Of a stretch of DNA of 60,000 nt, positions 26,501-41,500 are shown piece after piece. The first letter of the stretch is position 1; every line of letters starts with the position of its first letter. The translations under genes and the position numbers were made by a program. Where the stretch lies: NCBI GenBank assembly GCA_029204225.1, contig CM055095.1, forward strand, positions 21,199,348 through 21,259,347, in the 5' to 3' direction. The notes below the pieces were generated by a model that saw nothing but the letters and a program-made list of their open reading frames with translations, had not been told where the DNA came from and ran no database searches. Source of the stretch: Diphasiastrum complanatum (Eukaryota > Streptophyta > Lycopodiopsida > Lycopodiales > Lycopodiaceae).

Positions 26501-29500
26501 TAGATCATAATAAGCGGGAATAACAGAATCAGTAGAACAAGATAAAGGTAGCGAAAAAGTAGTATGTATTGAAGATGATGAATTGCATCTGCTTGATGCT
26601 TCCGCTATCTACTCAGATTGCACTATGATAATAGCGCATCTTATTCTACTATAAATTTCGCTCTTACACAGACTGTAATCGCGATAGCTTATTACTAATC
26701 AATGTACACATAGAGAGGAGGAGAAGAACAACTTCAACTTTGAACTTTGAAGAACTTGATTCAACTTAAAACTAATCTGATCTGATTGATCTATTTATAG
26801 TTTTTGATGGCATAGCCCTAACGTAATGCGCCGTTATCCATTTGGCATGTGCCACGTGAGGCTATCGGATTGGACCCGAAATGTAGCGGATAAGGCTCCA
26901 CTATTCAATCTATGTTTAGTCGAGTTTGGAACCCTCAATAGTCCATCGACTTTTGGTCGATTCGAATTTTGTTCGATAATCCCTCGAATTTCTTCAATTT
27001 TGAACTTTGAAGAACTTGCTTCAACTTAAAACTAATCTGATCCGATTGATCTATTTATAGTTTTTGATGGCACAGGCCTAACGAAATGTGCCGTTATCCA
27101 TGTGGCATGTGCCACGTGAGGTTGCGGGATTGGACCCAAAATATAAAGAATCAGGCTCCACTATTCAATCTGTTTTTAGTCGAGTTTGGAACCCTCGACA
27201 GTCCATTGACTTTTGGTCAATTCGAATTTTGTTCAATAATCCCTTGAATTTTAAATTGTGTCAACAATGCATGTATTTTTGCAGATGGTCTCAATTCGTT
27301 CAACATTGTCTCGACAATGCGAGTAAAATTGCAAACTATACATAAAATGGTTCCACATTACAAATGACTTCAGGATGACATCTAACACACCTCCATAGAG
27401 GTACAATAAAGATTTCATTGAATGACATTACATTCTAGCAGTCAGTTGATCACAAAGGTCTCAAGGTGCAAGTTGACAAAGATTTCTTGCTACATATGCA
27501 TGAAATTTTGCACCTCATGAACATCAAGTATACATCAAAAATTGCTCAGGATAGATCCGAGCTTAACATTAGCCAAAAATGCTTATCACGGTAAGTTGAT
27601 GTCCATGATTGACGAACAAGCTCATCTGAAGAATTTCACTACTTAAATGCCTAAGGAATCAGAAATAATCATGGATGTTGCAAGTAATAAAAAAAAGCTT
27701 AGAAAATGGATTGTTCATGAATCTAGTTTGATGGAGAGCATGGTAGCAACAAAGTGCTTGAAACTTTCGAATGTGAAAGTTTAAAATGGTTTTCAAACAT
27801 CCAGAAATCTCTCCAAACGTTTGGAAAAAAATCCACCGTTTAAGTGGGTTGCATTATGGAAATACAGAGTATGATGCAAGAAATAATGCCCATCAGGAAT
27901 TATACAATAATAATATGGTCTATTAAAGAGCATATAGGCATGCACATCCCAGAAAATATTACCAGTCTCTCACACGCATCGTGCAGTGTTTTTGTTTTAA
28001 TTTCAACAGCACGATGTTGAGCTTGTAGATCATCAAAAAGACCAAGCGTACTATCGACCTGAAACACCATCACAGTTAATGAAGCCTCCTGATAAGCTGC
28101 CTTAAGGCCAATTAAATTTGAGCTTCCTTTGTCAGGAATAAGCATGCAAGACTGATTGCTATAAAAATATGTTACACAAGATTAAATGGAAAGCTTAGCA
28201 GCAATACTTGACCAAATATTCCATCACAAGTCTCAAGATATCCAGTCAGAGTATTCTCATAATGACGGTACTTCTCCTCAGTCTGCAAGAAAACAGCATG
28301 ATTGTTAAGAATGTAGATTTTTCTTAAATCACCATAACAGATGCATCTTTCTGAAGAGGATCCTGAAACAATCATATGTGCTCAACAGTTGCCCATTCCA
28401 GCATAACTTTCATTTGAGTGTCTTTCAGACTCACCATTTTGAAAGATCTGTCAGCATCACATAACATGCATAACTCGCCCGCTAGTAAGTTAGAAAACAT
28501 AAATAATAAGATATGAAACAGTACACATGGAGTATCATCCACTTACCAGCATTCAAAAGTTACGCAGGAGAGTGACTAATTGCAGTTCACATGCATAGAA
28601 ACAAGTTGAAAACACACTTTTTCATATGTTGTCTTCCTCTTTTTTTAAGCTAGTGACAATAACTGCACCAAACACAATTTGCAAGTGATTGCATATTACT
28701 TTAGAAAATTATGCATGTGACCATGCTTCTAAGTTTCTAGATTTGAGGTGTTGACATCCAAAATTATCACATTTTCCTCTCATATCATACTTACTTCACA
28801 CCAGTCTTCCAGCCTTTCCTCTTAAGTTCTTATATGACAAATTTGCATTCCTTAAGGATGGGAATTCAAAGTAAGTTATTCAGCATCTAATACTACAAGA
28901 ATAGCTACTTTACTTTATTAGTGCCAATAGAAGGCTTCTACTATCTAGTCCTCATATGAACCCAGGATTAGCATAATGCTATTCTATTACTAACATAAGA
29001 GGAGTTCTAAGTCCTCATTGACCTTCATAAGGCAGCTACACATGAATACCCTCATACTAGAGGTCACATAATGTTAAAAGAAAACCACTGAACAACACAG
29101 GCAGTGGCCACAAGACTTGTGTGATAACCTAAGACCTTATCAACTAAAGTTCATAAGAATAGAGGATGCATTGCTCAGGAGCGACCCAAATAATACAAAA
29201 ACCGTAATGGCAACCAGAATGACAAAGGTTGATGACTTCAAAGAAACATTATGAGCCTCAAAATAAGCAAACACGTCAGGATGCTTCCCACCTGGCAATC
29301 AGTAGTGATGCTTTGAAGCATATAAAAGCAGCTTGGTTCTCAGCTGTGATTCTAATAATAATGATTTTGGTTGTCAAGATAAGAGACAAATAGTTTCAAA
29401 ATCTAAGTCAACACCATTTGCATGGATGGGCCTTCATAAGTGGACTACAACGCCTTTTGGATCATGAACCCCGATAATTATCGCACCATAATGATTGGAC

Positions 29501-32500
29501 ACCTTGTTTCGTAGTTATATGGCACGTATTTGATGATGGATCAACACAACAAAGATTGATTGTAAAAGCACAACCTTATGAATTGATCGTAGGCCAGTTG
29601 TATCGAAGAGGAGCTAATGATATTCTTCGAAGATGTATTCTCCCCGAATGCTTGCTTAAGTGCTTATGATGCCTTGTCCAACTTGCAAACCTTGTCTTCC
29701 TGTCCTGCTACCATGACTTCCTCCTCTAGGAATCCATTCAGGAATGTTTGTCTATAGAACCATCCGATTTATACTTAGTTGTATAGATCCACTTGCATCC
29801 GATCACCTTTTTACCTGTAAGTAACTGAACAAGCCTCCAAATCTTTTTTTTATGAGTGAGTTATACTCGTCTCCTCCTCCAAATATCCTCTTTTTCAGCT
29901 TTCCTAAAAGTAGATGGATCCTTAGTTTCCAACACTGTAGCCATATATGCAAAGTGTACACCCTCATCCTCATGATGATCCTCCTGTCGATCTTGATCCT
30001 CATGATGATTTTCAGGCCTAGCATGTCCAAAAATAACACTATCCTTGATAGTTTCATAGTACCATCCAGGTAATCTTCTAGTATCTAACGGATGCTTCAT
30101 GCTTGGTGAAGTCGAAGGTGAATAAGTATCACGTGTACTTGATTTCTCCATTTTCCTTCTCAACCATGGTCACTCTAGGTACTTGAATTGGTGTAGGCGG
30201 TACATGCATAGTTGCCAGGGAACGGGAACGGGAATGAAATGGGAACGTGACCCCTAGGAACAGGAACATTTTCGAGAACTTGGGAACGTGGGAACGCCAC
30301 ATCATTTAAATATAAGTTTGAAACAATGCTCAGGAAAACCAGCAAAGTGTAGGAATGGAACCAACCTTATTTCTCAAAAACGAGTGCTTCAAAAAAGCAA
30401 ATTTTATTAGAAGATTTTGCTTTTGCTAATTGGGAACGTGTTCCCTCTACTAGGGGAACGTTCCCACCTGGGAACACGTTCCCGGGAATGCCTGGTAGGT
30501 AGGAACATGGGGAACGAATTTCGAGGAGGTGGGAACGCGTTCCCTGGTAACTATGGGTACATGTGTCGACTCAGGCTCCTATAATGACTCGTCACACAAG
30601 ATAGGAATTTCTCCATTTTGCTTCCTATCATATGATATTTCTATATCTTTATGAGATCCATCCTCATCAAAGATTACATCCTTGCTCATGATAAATTTAT
30701 TACTCTCCAAGTCAAACGTATATCCCTTCTCTTGACTTTCATATTCAAGAAATAAACACTTGCTAGCCTTTGAATCCCATTTGCTCTTTGAATCTTTAGC
30801 ATATACAATACTTCCAAAAATCATCAAATGACGTACGTTAGGTTTTTGTTCCGTGTAGGTGTCCTCTAGAGTCTAATTCTCTTTCTTACTTTTAAGCATG
30901 GTCCTTGCAATCTCCACAATAGACTGATTCTTCCTTTTCACAACTCCATTTCGTTGAGGCATTTCCGTACTTGCAAATTGTCTCTTTATACCATGATCGT
31001 TGCAAACACCTGAAACTCTATACAAATATATTCTCCCCCTTTATCCGACGAAGTATCTTAATCTATCTATCTATTTCTTTCTCCACATGTGTCTTAAACC
31101 ATGTGAAATACTTGAATGTCCCACCCTTATTCTTAAGAAGATATACCCACATCTTCCTAGATTAACAAACAGCATAGAGTAACTTTGCTCTCCCATGAGA
31201 TTGAGTTTTCATAGGACCATTGAAATTTGCATGAACAAGTTTTAGAACATTTCTCGCCCCGAAAGTGCTAGATGGAAATTTCTTCATATGATGTTTCCCT
31301 AAGACATAGCAAAACTTGTGATCGAAAACCAACTTGAGGTAAACCAGTAACCATATTGTATTTCCTCAAGACTTGTAGACTATTGAGACTATTGAAATTC
31401 AGATTTCCATTGAACCAATATCTGCAATACTTGCACGATGACCCACCACTTGAGCCTAGTTTGTACAACCTTCCTGCAAGAATGCCTTCAGCTACTACTT
31501 CATTGTCCTTCCTTTGGATGAGACATTGTTCTTCATCAAATTGTACAATCATGTGTTGCTTCACAATATCTGACAAATCTTCCCTATTAAGATTTCAATT
31601 TTTTTAGAAATTTGTAGCTTGATCAACATAAGGTCCAAGTGCCTCTTGCACTTACCAAAACACTGGAATACTTTGCTGGTTTTTTACCTAGGACTATGTT
31701 ATCAATAGAAATCAGATGTAAATCTCCAATGAACAGCCAGCAAACGGTTCTAGCTTCACAAGTAGCAATCTAGCAGCGAACTTTTCCTCTTCACAAACCA
31801 GCAAACAACCTTCCTGGAAATCAGCGAACTGCCTTGCAAATTCAGTAATGTTAGCCGAATTTTTGATGACATAATTCGGGCTAAAAATGAGCTATTTGAA
31901 GTTTATCTGATTCCTATAAGAGGTTTCATAATGGTTATTTACTATTTTTAGTAAGTAAATTGGTATGGCATTAGCCATATTGCTATATTTAGACATGATG
32001 CCAGTTTTACTCTCTACAGTTTAGAGATGATACCTACAGTAATAAATGCCTTACAATTGGCATAATTAACGTTAATTAGAATTCACAGTTTTTTCGGCAT
32101 TGCCGAGACTGCAATATGACAATGTACTCATTTTACTGCCGTTAATAAAAAGTGCCCAGATAATTTCAGGTACTACCTTAAAGTTCAAGGGGGTGTCCGA
32201 AGGTTAAGGGTTTGAAGACACGTTCAGTTGCGGTTTTTAATGGAAATCAGTTCAAAATTGCTAATCTGAAGTACTGTACTGATTTTCAAATTGGAATCGA
32301 TGAGTTAATGATGGAAATCTCTTACCAAATTTGGAAGTCTGGTCATCAGACAATTTGCTTGATGGATTTTATGTTTTCGTTTATGAAGTTCCAAATGGAA
32401 GCAAAGGTTGATTGCTCATTAATGATTAACTGAGTTTCAATTGAAAACAACAATCGAGGTTGTAAAGGCTTAAGACAGGGTATGGGGGACGAGAACGGAT

Positions 32501-35500
32501 GTCAGTTCAATTTATGAGGCATAAACCGTTCAATTACCTGAATCTTGGAAGTCACAAATATGAGACTGGAAAATGGTTTTTGGAGGCCAACATTATGTAA
32601 AGAGCCCTCTTTGTCAAAATGAAAGGTGAAATGGTTTTCAAGAAGAGATAATATCCTTCAGTGAAAGTTGGTTGTGAAAAGGAGGTCGTGGCTTTTTGAA
32701 GGAAGAGGAGGAGTGAGAGAGAGGGAAAGTGTGTCCAGTTTGATAAGGAGAGTTTAGAGAACAGAGAGCAAAAGCTTTCTTTCCCTCTCTGTCATTGCTG
32801 GTCCACAGAGAGAGCTTTCCTTGTTGCGTGAATCTTACCTGTAGGTCCCTGATCACTGAGAATGGGGAAGGAAGAAATCTGAAACAGAGTGAAGGCAAAC
32901 AACTGTGTGAAATTTGTTTGCAGACATGCTAAATCAAATCTGATAGTAACTGTTGAAGTAAATCTGAATTCAAATGAATTTTGGAAGCCTGGATCTTTGT
33001 GAAATGCTGTCATTGCTGTTGTTCTGAAGGAAGGTTTCATTGCTGTCTGATGCGGTTCTGAACATCGTAACCTGCTTCAATGGAGAGACGCTGACCATCG
33101 CGACCTGCCCACCCCTGCTGCTGATCAGAAGCGACCATCTGTGGTGAAGAAAGCCCACGCTGTTTTTGTGGAAGAGAGGAAGATCTGACCAGTTTTGAAG
33201 AAGCTGTTTCTGAAGAGAGAGCGACCTACACCAATGCGACTTGTTCTGGAGGGAGAAATCTGAATTACATGCCTGCTGCAGACCTGCATCAGAGACGACC
33301 TTGTGTTTGGAAGGAGAGGACCTGCACATCGCGACCATCCGTGAAGGAAGAGACCACGCTGACCCTCGCGATCTGTATCTGTGGGAAGAGGACCCACGCT
33401 GCCCAGCCCACGCCTATTTCTTGGAGAATTGGGAGAGACGGGCCCGACAAACATTTGGGTGCCCACACTTAGGAAACTGTGATCCTATGTGGGTGAAAAT
33501 CCAAGGGACCGACAACAGTCTAAAATTGAAAAAGCAGAACCTGACTGAGAACCCTTAACCTCTGGACACACTTTTGGACTGAGAGGCAGTGCTGTGATTT
33601 CGTCTGAGGTAAGTGGTTATGAGATTTTGTGACTAAAATGAAAATAATGAACTGCTAGTAATTTTATTGATTTTAAATCTTTATTCTGGCTATATTTGAA
33701 ACCGCTTTCTTGACTGTATGTCTGAAGTTTGATTTACTAAAAAGTTGAACCAAAGTCATAACTTCTGAATTGTGAAAACTTAAGGAACTGATAGCTTTAT
33801 CTATGAAAATAGCATTTACGGTTTTCCTAAAGCTTTATAACTTACAAGGGGCCTTATAAAATTTCATATAAAGAAAAATTGCAGCCGAACTTACAATGGT
33901 TATAACTTGTTTGTTTTACATCGGAATTGAACAGTCCGAAAAGCAAAAGTGAGCAGAATTTCGTGTAGAATCCATCTGCAGTGAGAAAACTGAACTTTGG
34001 CAGACTGCTTGAAAGTTATTAAGTGATCAGTATTCTAATAAAGACCACGTCATAATTTGCAATATATGTAATAAGTCTATACTATATAAATATCAGTTTG
34101 TTGGAACACACAAACTGAATACTATATCCAAAATTGTTGGAACACACAATTTGGAATAATACGGTTATGATAAAATAGAGGGAACATTGTTGGAACATAC
34201 AGTGTTGATGCCATACTGATACTGTATCCCGTTGATCTTTAAAGCACGAAAACTAAGTCATATATTATGAACTAATATGGAGATATTGGGAAACAAGGAT
34301 GGGATGTCTGTTACTATACATTGTTGGGACTTTCATCAAATCCCTGAACATGATCGTAGAAGTGTACTAAACTTTCTATCAGAATTATACTATCAAGAAT
34401 CGATCATTCACATATATATTAACATTGAGTACACATTAGACGAAGAGTGCTGGGCTACAGTAGATAGTGAGATTAGTGAAACTATAACTGAATTGTTACC
34501 TGAAGGTAGCTATTCTATTTTAGCCCCGTTCGATTTATGAAGAGTTTGGAACACTCTTTTATATAACGTACGGTGTATCCTATAAAGATTCAGGATTGAC
34601 TGATAGAGAATCATCGATACTCGCGTAAAGTGAGATTTGATACTTAATTTCGCTGATTTACCCCTTTGAACATTTCTAGTTAGTTCAATCCCTTGCTAGA
34701 AGATAGTTTAACATTGGTGCGTCTGCCGGGAGCCAAGATTTGAGAAGGGATAAGATTTGTATTTGATGGCCATTTATCCTCTCCCATAAAAACTATAAAT
34801 GATGGATTTTATTAAGATGAAAATTGTGCTACAAAATTTAAAGGATTTTATTCTACCAAGAATGAAAATGAACTCCAAAACAAATTGGGTGTTAAGATTT
34901 CTTTTATGATTGTGCGATTCTCTCTTTTAATTATTCTGAATGACTTGATATGGGTCTATTGAATGAATTCTATGATTTTAAGATCTATATTATCTTTTTG
35001 ATATAATTGAAATATATAAGAGAGGTTTTTACTTATCTTGCAAAAAAAAAAAACATGGATGATAGTTTGTTATATGAGTATTTTGGAAACATGGATGTGG
35101 AAGCTATATATGCACCATCCAATGAAGTAAATGTCATCTATCAACTCATTTCATGGGTATCTAGCATCATAAGTGATGATGTGATTGATTTGAGAGAGAA
35201 ACAATCGTTATATAAAGAACGTCCTATAGCTTCTCAATTCCTTGAGTGTGATGGAAAGAGTTGTATATTCCAAGTTGATAAATATGAAAATTTTCAGAAT
35301 AATAATTGTGAAAAGATACTAGATAACTCCCATATTCAAGAAGAATTTGATACAACAAGTGATGAACTATACCAATCATTGAGTGTGACAAGTGGATCCT
35401 CAATTATTGATTGGAAAGATTTTTCTTTTAATCAAGAATATCATCAAAATCAAGATGAAAAGACTATTGATACCGATGAGGTGCTAATAGAAGATACAAA

Positions 35501-38500
35501 TGATACAAAGACAAGTGATGATCACTCAATTGATAAAGAAAAAAATTTGAGTTTTGTTGTTGAATTGTCACACAATTATTTGGAGGAAATAACCCTTGAG
35601 GATAACATGATTGAAGATGGGATTGAAAACACGGATGATAATCTCCTATATGATAAGGCTCAACCATTAGAGGGTGAAAATAAATTTGACGGCTATGAAA
35701 GTATAAAAAGAACTGGATTTGAAAATCTTCAAATGAATTGTAGTGAGCATAAAAATTTGCTACCTTATAGTAAGGAAAAAGAAATGTTATTGTTCACTAA
35801 AGAGAGTGAAATGTTGCAAAGAATATGTTATATGAAATGGAAACCTTTTTCCATGAAAAAGAAAGTAACGATTAAGAAATTATTATTACCCAATAATATA
35901 GGTTGGGATATGTTACAGGAGTTCAGAAAATTGTCTAGATATGACATTATTGACATGTATCCTGACAACTTTGATTATGAGGAAATGAAACATATGGATA
36001 TGATTAATGATAAATCTCAGGAAAATTATACTTCTAATACGCATTTGATCGGTTTTAATATGGATGATGATTCAAACATTAATTATATGAGCGAAGATCT
36101 AAGTGAAACAGTTCAAACATCATATGAACAATGTGATCAACTGTATTCAAACAATTTTTGTATTGATCGTATCAATGATAATCATCATTGTGATATAGAC
36201 CTTGATGCAATGAGATCCATAGTCAAGATGAAGGATTATATCAGTTCTGATGATATCAACTATGGAAGTGTAGTCCAAGAAGAATATACTTTGAAAAAAA
36301 ATGTCAACAGGCATGAGACACTTGGACAGACTTTACCTTGGGAGATTTTCCCAACGCTAAGACTTGAACAATATGAACTTCCTTCTCCAGCTTCTTAAAA
36401 GAACCAGTTTGGTTCTTATTGGGAGTCTCATCAGTATTCCCTTTGTTTTGTAACTTAGGACACTAACTCTTGTTATGACCTTTTCCCATACAAATGAAGC
36501 ATAAGTGCTCCCTCTTGGCTTTTTCTATGTCACTTCTCGACAATCTATACCTCTTTCTATTTGAAGGATTAGATGTCGTAATTTTCCGCTTCTCTCCATG
36601 CTTGGAGGACTCAGGTCGGCGGGTCTCATCTACAACCCTTTTACCTTTTGGGCAAACTATGTCATCATAAGTCTAAGCTAGGGTGATAGCAGTCTCCAAG
36701 ATTTTAGGCCTCAAAGGCCGAAGATATTTTTGGTATTCGGCTTGCAAACCACGAATGAATCCCCTTACCTGATTGTAATCATCTAAGTCGGACAATTTCA
36801 TGGTAGCATCCCGATAACTGGCGATGTATTGGGTGAGAGGATGGTTTCCCAATCTTCGCAGTTTCTATCGGTTTCGTTCTCAGGGAGAAAGTTTTTCTTA
36901 AATACGTCCTGAAAATTATCCCAAGTCTTTGGTTTCGTACCACTTTCCCGCAGACTTATCCACCACCTAAAGGCTTTTCCCGTCAGGGAGATGCTAGCCT
37001 CTAAAGGCGATCCTCATTGGGGGTCCCTTTTAATCGAAAAGCGTCATCATGCCTAACAAGAAAGGCAACAACAAAATCTCGGTTACGGTCTTTTTCTTCT
37101 CCACCAAAGGTGGGAAGGCGCAAATCCCTAGGTACTACCTTCTGGGGTGATGGTGGGACCGGAGGACTACTACTGTGGATAGCAGGATTCACTCGATACT
37201 ACGCTAAAACAACTTGTTTCAAAGCACTAAGACTTTGAACATTGTCACGTACTAGTCTTTCAAGTCTGGAAAGCCTCTCATTAGTTTCCTGTTGAGTGTT
37301 GGCTTTTACCTCAACAGACTCTTCTAATTTCTTAAGATGATCATATGTTTCTACTACTCACTGCCTAAACTCAAAAAGACTGAATGATATCTCTTAATCT
37401 TCTTCCCTCCTCATTCATTTCCACATCCTGCATGTCATCATGCATGGAGGGATCTTGGGGAAGGTTCTTGAGTAGGCGGTAAAAGAGGGACTGACTGGCT
37501 CTTTTCTATAGGAGAACTTCTGTGAGGTAAGCTGGACATGACTATATCTTCAAGTTCATCTACGGGAGTAGGACTCATGTCTACAAAATTAAGCATGCAC
37601 GATAAACTAGACACAACAGTTCCTCTGAAGAACCAAAACACGCTTCAAAATCTACTTGCTAGAACATGCAAGAGATTACTAGCAACATGCACTGACATCC
37701 ATCAAGCATGCAACAACATGCACTTGATTTTCGACTTAAAAACTTGACATGCAAGACAAATTCTATGACTTGCAAATAAAAGAGTGAGAGAGAAAGCTTC
37801 TCTTAGTTGGAAATCAAGTGGTCGTCTTGAACACAATCCCAGACTTCACTTTTGATGGTTTGCAGATCCGTATGCCTTGCTGGAAAAACCAGCAACTTTG
37901 CATCAACTTCTACTGCTCACCACCGGAGATTTTGGCAACCGATTGGGCTGGATTTGGTCTCTCCTAACTCGCCCAGTCTGTAGAAGGATTCCCGCTTTGA
38001 ACCACTGAAAAAACTTTAGTTGTTTGCAATTGCTGAGCCTTCGACTCCAAGTGGTCGAATCTGTCCAGAAATCAGAAAATTCGGCTTCAACCTGCCATAA
38101 CTTTGGAGAAGAATCTGATTTGAATGAAATCACCTCCATCCCTCAGCGACTAGTGTCTAAAGGATGCCCCATGCCCACAAATTTTTGGCTCAATCGAACA
38201 AGATCTAAGCCTCCAATCAATGACTATGCCGGAGAGGGGACCCGTAAGACAAGTAGTTTTCAGAATTGAAAAATGGTGATTTCCTCCAATAAACTAGGGA
38301 AAATCCTCGATTGATTGCTCTAGAGGATTCCAACGATCCGATCCACACACAAAACGGACCTTGGAAGAGGGAGAACGTATTGAACTTCCTCCTAGAAGTG
38401 GGGCGCCACCTCCAAGGAGCTATGAAGGAAAAAAGAACAACCAAAAAGATGATGGTCCACGATCCACACCAGGATCCAAGGCTCTGATACCACTATTAGG

Positions 38501-41500
38501 AACTTGGACAAAGATCAACACAATGGTAGAATGACTTTGGATCTCCACCCACTATCTTGTACCTGGCTCTTTACCCACAGGCCACCATATAGCTTGGAGG
38601 ACCAGCGCTTGACCTCCAGGGAGATCATGCATGCCTCTCACATGCACAGTTACCACTGTGCATGTGGATGCCTCTCACATGCACACTGTGCATGTGGAAC
38701 ACTTAGGTCCTACTCAAGTCTTGGGACCCACGAGCACAGTTACCACTGTGCATGTGGATGCCTCTCACATGCACATTGTGCATGACTTAGGTCCTACTCA
38801 AGTCTAAGGACCCACCCTTAGTTACTAAGGGTGCCCTCCACTTAGTGGCACTCCCTATAGATATAGACCAAGCCCTCTTAAATCCGAGTACCTAAGAGTT
38901 ATTATCCCGAACTACGGGGCTGAGTGTCACCCCGCCGAAACCCCTTAGGGACTAACGAGTCCACATGTACCCTTGTGTTTGCCAATGGCCATAACAGGTG
39001 TGCATGTGGAGTCAATGCTATTAGGAGGACAATGTAGATCCATGGGAGGATCATTGCTTTTTTAGTTGCTTTTTCATTTGCAGGAACAATGAAGGAGTTT
39101 TCTTGGGGAAATTCTATGTGGAGATCATTGCTGCAGGAACTTCGCTAGTCAAGGAAGAGAACAGCTGTTTGCTGTTTTCTGGTTTTTAACACCTGATTGC
39201 TCGCTGGTCAAGACAGGATCAGAACAACTGCTTGCTGTTTGCTGTTTTCTGGTTCTTTTTTACAGCTGATTGTTCGCTGTTTTCAAAGAGGATACACGCG
39301 GATTTTCTCCAGGATTCTGATCACTGAAATCTGCAGATACTTTGCTGATTTCTGTGACAGTTGATCTCTAAAAGAATCTACAAATTGTTGCTGGAAGCTG
39401 TTTGCTGGATTTTTAGAAGACAAAGTTGTTGTTTCTCAGGTAGCTATTCACTGGACAGGATTTTGTTTACTTGTTAGACTATCTTCTAGCAAGGGATTGA
39501 ACTAACTAGAAATGTTCAAAGGGGTAAATCAGCGAAATTAAGTATCAAATCTCACTTTACGCGAGTATCGATGATTCTCTATCAGTCAATCCTGAATCTT
39601 TATAGGATACACCGTACGTTATATAAAAGAGTGTTCCAAACTCTTCATAAATCGAACGGGGCTAAAATAGAATAGCTACCTTCAGGTAACAATTCAGTTA
39701 TAGTTTCACTAATCTCACTATCTACTGTAGCCCAGCACTCTTCGTCTAATGTGTACTCAATGTTAATATATATGTGAATGATCGATTCTTGATAGTATAA
39801 TTCTGATAGAAAGTTTAGTACACTTCTACGATCATGTTCAGGGATTTGATGAAAGTCCCAACAATGTATAGTAACAGACATCCCATCCTTGTTTCCCAAT
39901 ATCTCCATATTAGTTCATAATATATGACTTAGTTTTCGTGCTTTAAAGATCAACGGGATACAGTATCAGTATGGCATCAACACTGTATGTTCCAACAATG
40001 TTCCCTCTATTTTATCATAACCGTATTATTCCAAATTGTGTGTTCCAACAATTTTGGATATAGTATTCAGTTTGTGTGTTCCAACAAACTGATATTTATA
40101 TAGTATAGACTTATTACATATATTGCAAATTATGACGTGGTCTTTATTAGAATACTGATCACTTAATAACTTTCAAGCAGTCTGCCAAAGTTCAGTTTTC
40201 TCACTGCAGATGGATTCTACACGAAATTCTGCTCACTTTTGCTTTTCGGACTGTTCAATTCCGATGTAAAACAAACAAGTTATAACCATTGTAAGTTCGG
40301 CTGCAATTTTTCTTTATATGAAATTTTATAAGGCCCCTTGTAAGTTATAAAGCTTTAGGAAAACCGTAAATGCTATTTTCATAGATAAAGCTATCAGTTC
40401 CTTAAGTTTTCACAATTCAGAAGTTATGACTTTGGTTCAACTTTTTAGTAAATCAAACTTCAGACATACAGTCAAGAAAGCGGTTTCAAATATAGCCAGA
40501 ATAAAGATTTAAAATCAATAAAATTACTAGCAGTTCATTATTTTCATTTTAGTCACAAAATCTCATAACCACTTACCTCAGACGAAATCACAGCACTGCC
40601 TCTCAGTCCAAAAGTGTGTCCAGAGGTTAAGGGTTCTCAGTCAGGTTCTGCTTTTTCAATTTTAGACTGTTGTCGGTCCCTTGGATTTTCACCCACATAG
40701 GATCACAGTTTCCTAAGTGTGGGCACCCAAATGTTTGTCGGGCCCGTCTCTCCCAATTCTCCAAGAAATAGGCGTGGGCTGGGCAGCGTGGGTCCTCTTC
40801 CCACAGATACAGATCGCGAGGGTCAGCGTGGTCTCTTCCTTCACGGATGGTCGCGATGTGCAGGTCCTCTCCTTCCAAACACAAGGTCGTCTCTGATGCA
40901 GGTCTGCAGCAGGCATGTAATTCAGATTTCTCCCTCCAGAACAAGTCGCATTGGTGTAGGTCGCTCTCTCTTCAGAAACAGCTTCTTCAAAACTGGTCAG
41001 ATCTTCCTCTCTTCCACAAAAACAGCGTGGGCTTTCTTCACCACAGATGGTCGCTTCTGATCAGCAGCAGGGGTGGGCAGGTCGCGATGGTCAGCGTCTC
41101 TCCATTGAAGCAGGTTACGATGTTCAGAACCGCATCAGACAGCAATGAAACCTTCCTTCAGAACAACAGCAATGACAGCATTTCACAAAGATCCAGGCTT
41201 CCAAAATTCATTTGAATTCAGATTTACTTCAACAGTTACTATCAGATTTGATTTAGCATGTCTGCAAACAAATTTCACACAGTTGTTTGCCTTCACTCTG
41301 TTTCAGATTTCTTCCTTCCCCATTCTCAGTGATCAGGGACCTACAGGTAAGATTCACGCAACAAGGAAAGCTCTCTCTGTGGACCAGCAATGACAGAGAG
41401 GGAAAGAAAGCTTTTGCTCTCTGTTCTCTAAACTCTCCTTATCAAACTGGACACACTTTCCCTCTCTCTCACTCCTCCTCTTCCTTCAAAAAGCCACGAC

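Noticed and set aside
33125-33558. 105- and 113-codon frames on both strands of the LTR, mirrored at 40627-41060
   Set aside because: They overlap on opposite strands, contain degenerate GCGACC repeats and have no motif. Their identity in both LTRs reflects the near-identical DNA, not selection.
36309-36398. Last 30 codons of the unknown acidic ORF
   Set aside because: They are antisense of gypsy gag ([12 protein letters not shown] on the other strand), so they are not a native C-terminus.
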